Assembly: GCF_042453785.1 (NCBI RefSeq)
Contig: NC_091674.1
Coordinates: 6,936,001-7,000,000 of the forward strand
Length of the DNA stretch: 64,000 bases
Direction of reading: 5' to 3'
From: Malus domestica
Taxonomy: Eukaryota > Streptophyta > Magnoliopsida > Rosales > Rosaceae
Shown: positions 57,603-64,000 of the stretch, one piece after another
Layout of the letters: each line of letters opens with the position of its first letter
Numbering within the stretch: the first letter of the stretch is position 1
The notes under the pieces: generated by a model
Databases searched by the model: none
What the model was told of the DNA's origin: nothing
The model's input: the letters and a program-made list of their open reading frames with translations, nothing else
Position numbers and translations under genes: made by a program

Positions 57603-59592
57603 TCAGGAAGATGGAACGGGATTGAACCTAGCCACTGGAACACAAACCAAAGGATGAGCCCTCGGAAGTGTTAATCCAGCTGCCTCTTCCATGTCAACAG
57701 TTCCTTCAACTTTCCACTCAAAGCACTGAACCATAGCTGCAAGTGTTGTCTGCACAACCTGCATTGCAAGCGAGGTTCCGGGACATCCTCTTCGTCCACT
57801 CCCAAATGGCAACAGATGAAAATGCTGCCCCCTCACATCTAACTGGCTCTTCCCACTTCCCTCTTCGGTCACAAACCTCTCCGGCTCAAACTCCAATGGC
57901 TTCTCCCAGTGGTTAGGGTCTCTGTTGATAGCCCACACATTCACAAATAATCTTGTTTTCGCGGGAATGTCATAGCCGCCGATGGTGCAAAATTCGGAGG
58001 ACTCTCTCACGATTAATGGGCCGGTTGGGTGAAGCCTTAGGGTTTCTTTCACTATGGCTTGTAGGTAGGGAAGGTTGGCAATGTCTGATTCTTGTACGAG
58101 CCTGTTTGTTCCAATTATGGTGTCAATTTCTTGTCTTGCTTTCTGCATCACATCTGGATGGTTGATTAGTTCTGCTAGTGCCCATTCTGTCGTGATTGCA
58201 GATGTGTCGGTTCCAGCAGAAAATATATCCTGCGAATATGTAACAAATATATATCAACAATCGCTTCATTAATTTACATATGCACATAGCATTTAGAAAC
58301 TCATAGTGATTTTGGCTTATAACATCCAACCATACGGAAAAGAATATGTGCACATGAGTCCTTCTACCATACGACAAGGTAAAGTATATACACTGCCATT
58401 TAAGTGGCTCGATCCACTCATTAAATTCCGTCCCTTAGATTCGTGAACGTACATTCAACCGTTAAATTCAGCAAATGTATACTCAATATGGATGAATGTA
58501 AAAAAATTTCGATTGCATGACCTCATGTTTAGATCATTATAGTTGTCATTTAACAAATACATATTAGTTATTAATGAAATCCTTCACAATTAGAGGCATT
58601 ATAGCTATCAGTGAATGAGCAATAAATTACTAATAGGCAGTGTAAGATTTGAGTCAAATTAATTCAGAACTATTTACCAGGATGAATGCCTTTATGTTTT
58701 CTCTTGTCAATCTAAACTCCGAGGTTTCATCTTCAGCTATGTCGAGTAAAATGTCAAGTAAATCCTTAACTGCATCACCGCCACCTTCGCCAACTTCCTT
58801 CTTCTTCCTTTCCTCTTGGTGCTCCTTGATAATCCTCTCCATCATAACGTCAAACCTGTCACGCACTTCCTTAAGCTGTTTCCCAAACCCTTGCAAATCC
58901 AAATTCTTACAAAACCATATGAAGTCCGACAAATTAAACTTCCCCGTCAACTCAGCAATAGCTTTCACCTGCTTTCTGATCTCAGCAGCCTCTTTTTCGT
59001 TCGAAGAGCAACTCTGCCCCATAATCATTCTCGATATGACGTTATTTGTCACCGTCATAAGCTCTGCGCCAACATCAACTGGCTCGGCTGCCTTGGCCTT
59101 GTTCAGAAGCAGTTGCACGAAACTCGCCAACTCTTCACGACGGACTGGAAGGAGCTGATCGAGTGTCCTTCCACCAAGAAGCTCGGACATGCATAGTTTC
59201 TTCATGAACTTCCAATAAGGTCCATAAGGAGCAAATGAAAAATCAGCTGATCCGTACGTGAGGTAATCAACAGCAGAAATATAGGGCCTGTTGGAGAAAG
59301 AACCCTCATGAGTTTTGAGGAACTCTTTCGCCATCTCTGGCGTGGAAGCAACTACGCAGGGGACGGAACCAAGAAAGAGGTGAATCAGAGACCCATATCG
59401 GTTGGATAGCTTGTGAAGAGCTTGGTGAGGTATTGGAGCAAGGAGGTGGAGGTGTCCGAGGATCGGCAAGGCCATCGGACTTGGTGGAAGGCGAGGCTTG
59501 GTCCGAAATTTGGTGAGCATGATTCGGACCAAAACTGTGGAGACTAGCCACACGAGGAAAAGTATGATGTATCCTTGGAAATCTACTTCCAT
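57603..59592 (-). CDS. Cytochrome P450, CYP93A-like
   Basis: Membrane-anchored, haem-thiolate monooxygenase of the endoplasmic reticulum. Exon 1 is 58678-59592 (305 codons) and exon 2 is 57603-58229 (208 aa), with one 448-bp GT-AG phase-0 intron just before the I-helix, giving 513 aa. Motifs: N-terminal anchor [14 protein letters not shown], proline hinge [12 protein letters not shown]-helix AGTDTS, K-helix ETLR, PERF block FEPERF and haem loop [10 protein letters not shown] with the axial Cys. The blocks [20 protein letters not shown] and [11 protein letters not shown] match the CYP93A subfamily better than CYP93B flavone synthases. Legume CYP93A1 is a pterocarpan 6a-hydroxylase. Rosaceae do not make those pterocarpans as far as I know, so the substrate here is unknown, probably a flavonoid or another phenolic. 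A TTAAATAAG motif upstream (about 59645) may be the TATA element. Confidence 0.95.
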
Positions 59593-60660
59593 GGTTGATT
59601 GATCTTTGTATTATTCTCGTCAAAAAGATGTTGTTCTGATGGTTTCTTATTTAAGGAGCTCAAACCCTAATTCATTTTCCTAGGAATTTTATAGTCCTCA
59701 GACAAGGAATTCAATATCCCTTCATTTGAGAGTTTGTCTATTCTGCTGATACATGTTAAAAAACTAATATCTATTTGTTTTACATTTTTATTTGGCTGAG
59801 TATTTGTTTATATTTGAAGTGGTTGGTTTCTTGTTTAACTTTAAAGCGACTCCTATTTCTTATGCACACAGAGATTGTTGAAGACTGATTCCTTTTTACA
59901 TTCACTCATTGTTCCACAGGTACTTCTTGGTTACATGTGTTGGGTTATATAATGGTACAGTTTCGATTTGTGGTGATAGTTATGATTCAGCATTGTGGTC
60001 TAATTAATTGTTTTGGGGTGCATGAGCTTGGATACATGTTATACTAAATTTTGTATCTGTGTATTTTTAGTTATTTGTGTGCGAATTTTGTCAGCTTTAG
60101 TATAATGCCTTCGAGTTGTTTTAGAATTCCAATTGAGATTCATGTCTTAATACAAGTCTTTATTGTATCGTTAATAGTTAAATTTATCTAATGAATATCT
60201 TTGTACTAAAAAACAGCACTGAAATCATTAGAAAGTCTGATGTAGTGTTTTTAGGGTGGAGGGTAGAGACTGGGTCAGCATGCAGCCGTCTTTGGTGCAA
60301 AACTTGAGTTTAAAAAACCACAAGTGTGTATTACTCTATGTATAAATGACCGGCATCTTATTCTCAACGCTATATTCTTTGTCCTAACTTGTTTGTTTCA
60401 CATTTTCAATTGGTTAGAGCCGGCGACATCCTTACATTATCTTCCAAGTTTTGAAAGCAAGCATTTGGTCGTTCTTGCTAGTTGCTATCTGCAGCTGATT
60501 GGGTCAAAGAACTGCACTAGTTGATTTGGTCATTCTTGCTATGCTAGCTAGTTGCCATCTGCAGCTTAGAGATAATCATCAGTAGGACTACGACACAAAA
60601 ACATGTGATAGCTACTCTAAGTCTCTAACAACAGCCACGATTGCTCCATAGCTATTGGCA
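59593..60660. other. Intergenic DNA upstream of the P450
   Basis: Presumed P450 promoter followed by AT-rich sequence. It includes a short duplicated TGGTCATTCTTGCTA / TGGTCGTTCTTGCTA motif with GTTGC(T/C)ATCTGCAGCT (about 60467-60570), indicating a local duplication of about 65 bases. No gene. Confidence 0.4.
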
Positions 60661-60678
60661 ATTTTTCTTGTAGTAGTG
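60661..60678 (+). repeat. CACTA-type transposon terminus
   Basis: TTTTTCTTGTAGTAGTG is the reverse complement of the canonical CACTACTACAAGAAAAA end of plant CACTA (En/Spm) elements. No matching left end was found, so only a remnant is claimed. Confidence 0.5.
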
Positions 60679-60689
60679 TAAGACAACAA

Positions 60690-63600
60690 ACTCCGCCTAT
60701 GTCTTACATGGCCGGTCCCAAGCCCGGATAAAGGAGGAGGGGGAGGGCGTCAGGTAGTCGACAGCCGGCACTCCATGATCACGTCGAATCCTTATGAAAA
60801 TGAATCCAGAACAAAATCGCGCTAAAGCTAGGGCGTCACCCGTAAGTGGCGCGCTGTGTGGCCCGAGCACAATGATAAGTGAGCAAGGGTCGCTGTATCT
60901 CCATCGGCACCCGGATGCAGTGTTAAATGAGCAAGGGGGCCATAGAAACTTCTTTTCGAACGACTCCACTCAAAGTTGTTTGGGAGCATATGCTCCTATC
61001 AACTTTACCCGGGACACACAAAAGAAGTACTTTGATCCTATTAGACGGGGGAGGGTGAAGAAGCTAGGACAGAAGGGTAGAGTTCAAGAGAGCAAAATGC
61101 GTTTAGGAACGTGGAATATAGGAACCTTAACGGGAAAATCTATGGAAGTAGTGGAAGTTATGGTGAGGAGAAGGATAAATATTATGTGCCTACAAGAAAC
61201 TAAGTGGGTTGGTAGTAAGGCAAAGGATCTAGAAAACTCAGGGTTTAAACTTTGGTATTCGGGCACAAATAGAACGAGAAACGGTGTTGGCATCATCGTG
61301 GACAAGACCTTGGTACAAGATGTTGTAGATGTCAAGAGGGTAGGAGATAGAATCATGGCAATCAAGATTGTAATAGGACAAGAACTTATCAATGTGATTA
61401 GTGCGTACGCACCTCAAGTAGGGTTGGATACGAGTTCGAAGGAGAAATTTTGGGAAGATCTTGGAGACTTGGTGCAAGGAATTGCTCAGACGGAGAAGTT
61501 ATTTATAGGAGGAGATTTAAATGGACACGTGGGCAGGAAGACAGGCAACTATGGAGGTTTTCATGGTGGCCATGGTTTTGGGGAGAGAAACGAGGATGGG
61601 GAAGCTATCTTGGATTTTGCAATGGCATATGATCTCTTCTTAGCCAACACCTTCTTTAAGAAGAGAGAAGAACATGTGATCACCTACAAGAGTGGGTCGT
61701 CAAAAACACAAATAGATTTTCTTCTAATGAGGAAAGGGGATCGTATAACTTGTAAGGATTGCAAAGTTATACCAGGAGAGAGCGTGGCTAATCAATATCG
61801 CTTGTTGGTGATGGATGTACATATCAAAAGAGTAAGACAAAAGAACAAGACTTGGAAGTGCCCAAGGACTAGATGGTGGAATCTAAAAGAAGAAAAACAA
61901 GCTATTTTCAAAGAGAAGGTAATCACCCAATGTGTGTGAGATAGAGAGGGGGAAGCTAGCCAAATGTGGGATTCCATGGCTAGTTGTATCCGAAAAGTAG
62001 CAAAAGAGGTATTAGGAGAGTCCAAGGGCTTTGCCCCACACCAAAAGGAATCTTGGTGGTGGAATGAGGAGGTACAAACAAAGGTGAAGGCTAAGAAGGA
62101 ATGTTGTAAAGCCTTATACAAGGAGAGGACCGATGAAAATGGTGAAAGGTATAGAAAAGCGAAGCAAGAGGCGAAGAAAGCTGTCAGAGAAGCTAAGTTA
62201 GCGGCTTACGACGATATGTATAAACGACTAGATACCAAAGAAGGAGAGTTGGATATCTATAAACTATCTAGAGCAAGGGAAAAGAAGACAAGGGACCTAA
62301 ACCAAGTGAGGTGCATCAAGGATGAGGATGGAAAGGTTCTTGCTACAGAGAACGCGGTTAAAGACAGATGGAGAGGTTATTTTCATAATCTCTTCAATGA
62401 AGGACATGAAATGAGTGCTTCTTTAGGGGAGTTGAGTAACTCAGAAGAGTGTAGAAACTACTCTTTTTATCGTCGAATCCGGAAGGAAGAAGTGGTTGTA
62501 GCTTTGAAGAAGATGAAGCATAAAAAAGCAATAGGCCCAGACGATATACCAATCGAAGTGTGGAAACTTTTGGGAGAGACAGGTATAACATGGCTCACTG
62601 ACCTTTTCAATAGGATTTTGAAAACGAAGAAGATGCCAAATGAGTGGCGAACGAGCACTTTGGTGCCTATCTACAAGAATAAGGGCGACGTACAAAATTG
62701 CATGAACTATAGGGGTATTAAGCTAATGAGTCATACAATGAAGCTCTGGGAGAGAGTCATTGAGCATAGATTGAGGCAAGAGACACGGGTTTCGGACAAC
62801 CAATTCGGGTTCATGCCAGGGCGCTCAACCATGGAGGCAATCTATCTCTTACGAAGATTGATGGAAAGATATAGAGATGAGAAAAAGGATTTACACATGG
62901 TCTTTATAGATTTGGAAAAAGCGTATGATAGGGTCCCAAGAGACATTCTTTGGAGGATTTTAGAGAAGAAAGGAGTACGAGTAGCATATATCCAAGCTAT
63001 AAAGGATATGTATGAAGGAGCAAAGACTGCCGTAAGAACTCATGAAGGACAAACCGAAAGCTTTCCCATAACTGTAGGATTACATCAAGGCTCATCCTTA
63101 AGTCCTTACCTTTTTGCGTTGGTAATGGATGAGTTAACAGGACATATTCAAGATGATATTCCTTGGTGTATGCTGTTCGCAGACGATATAGTGTTGATAG
63201 ATGAAACTCAGGAAGGGGTAAATGCAAAGCTTAACCTTTGGAGAGAAGTGTTGGAATCTAAAGGTCTTCGCCTAAGCCGATCAAAGACAGAATATATGGA
63301 GTGCAAGTTCAGTGCAAATGGAGGCCAAAACGAGTTAGGGGTGAGGATCGGAGATCAAGAAATACCAAAGAGCGACCGTTTTCGTTACCTAGGATCTATC
63401 TTGCAAAAGAACGGAGAATTAGATGGAGATCTCAACCATAGAATACAAGCTGGATGGATGAAGTGGAAGAGTGCATCCGGCGTGTTATGTGACCGCCGTA
63501 TGCCACTGAAGCTCAAGGGAAAATTTTATAGGACGGCAATAAGGCCGGCGATGCTGTATGGCACAGAATGTTGGGCGGTGAAACATCAACACGTACACAA

Positions 63601-64000
63601 AATGGGTGTAGCGGAGATGAGGATGCTTCGTTGGATGTGTGGGCACACGAGAAAGGATAAGATTAGGAATGAGGATATCCGGGGGAAAGTAGGAGTAGCC
63701 GAAATTGAAGGAAAGATGAGAGAAAATCGGTTACGGTAGTTTGGACATGTGCAAAGAAGGCCTACTGACGCTCCGATTAGAAGATGCGACTATGGGACAG
63801 AGGTTCAGGGCCGAAGGGGTAGAGGAAGACCTAGGAAAACTTTGGAAGAGACTCTAAGAAAAGACTTAGAGTACTTGGATCTAACGAAGGACATGACACA
63901 GGATCGAGCACAATGGCGTTCTAAGATTCATATAGCCGATCCCACTCAGTGACTTGGATTTTCCAAGTCTCCAACCGAGAAGTTTTCCTCACTCGGAAAA
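60690..64000 (+). mobile_element. RTE-type LINE, runs off the window end
   Basis: The element begins around TGTCTTACATGGCCGGTCCC, carries a single long frame with an APE-type endonuclease followed by reverse transcriptase, and has a short 3' UTR at 63953-64000 that continues beyond the window. No LTRs, no RNase H domain and the single-ORF layout point to the RTE clade. The 3' tail and target-site duplication lie outside the window. Confidence 0.88.
60794..63952 (+). pseudogene. RTE LINE polyprotein (endonuclease-RT) with two stops
   Basis: One reading frame of about 1050 codons, interrupted only by TGA at 61937-61939 and TAG at 63737-63739. Endonuclease motifs: GTWNIGTLTGKS (about residue 105), CLQETKWVG, FIGGDLNGHVG, and TYKSGSSKTQIDFLLM. 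RT motifs: [56 protein letters not shown] and the catalytic [10 protein letters not shown]. The C-terminal segment FGHVQRRP...GRRGRGRPRKT follows the second stop in the same frame. Because both breaks are single stops and everything else is open, the copy is fairly young but not autonomous. Confidence 0.93.

Noticed and set aside
1..64000. CRISPR arrays, rRNA genes, canonical tRNA genes, organelle DNA insertions
   Set aside because: None seen. The tRNA-like box B motifs belong to dispersed SINE copies and do not form complete tRNA cloverleaves by eye.

Overview
The window is nuclear DNA of a flowering plant. The best taxonomic clue is a pair of intron-less genes (46971-47963 and 51654-52646). 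Their products read almost residue for residue like the polygalacturonase-inhibiting protein (PGIP) of pear and apple, so the source is most likely Malus, Pyrus or a close relative. Long AT-rich intergenic DNA, GT-AG introns, a ribosomal-protein promoter with site II and telo-box motifs, and dense small transposons all fit this.

Layout. 1-25500 has no intact gene. It is a mosaic of TIR elements, gene fragments, microsatellites, a decayed Copia retrotransposon (11191-19332, minus strand) with a Harbinger-like MITE nested in it, tRNA-like SINE copies and a probable Sirevirus-type LTR fragment. 25848-32529 (+) is an 11-exon bZIP factor of the TGA9/TGA10/PERIANTHIA group (542 aa deduced), preceded by a uORF whose stop overlaps the main start codon. 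32530-37500 is again transposon-rich. 37560-39961 (+) is a 4-exon gene for cytosolic ribosomal protein eL6 (RPL6, 233 aa), with a MITE and an Au-type SINE in its introns.

44517-53641 is a head-to-tail segmental duplication. Each unit carries a PGIP gene and, behind it, the 3' part of an ABHD18-like alpha/beta-hydrolase gene on the minus strand. Only the second unit joins the remainder of that hydrolase gene (52873-55475), and that copy shows an in-frame stop in exon 2 and a one-base frameshift in exon 4. The two units differ by insertions that date after the duplication: a hairpin element only in unit A and a small MITE only in unit B. The unit-B PGIP has lost an 81-bp promoter piece that contains the TATA box of the unit-A copy.

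57603-59592 (-) is a two-exon cytochrome P450 of the CYP93A type (513 aa). From about 60690 to the window end lies a nearly intact RTE-type LINE with endonuclease and reverse transcriptase, broken by two in-frame stop codons. No dedicated pathway cluster is visible. The intact genes are functionally unrelated neighbours (transcription factor, ribosomal protein, defence proteins, P450). I saw no CRISPR array, rRNA or canonical tRNA gene and nothing I could defend as a wholly new biological system. The most informative parts are the PGIP/ABHD18 duplication and the TGA10 uORF.
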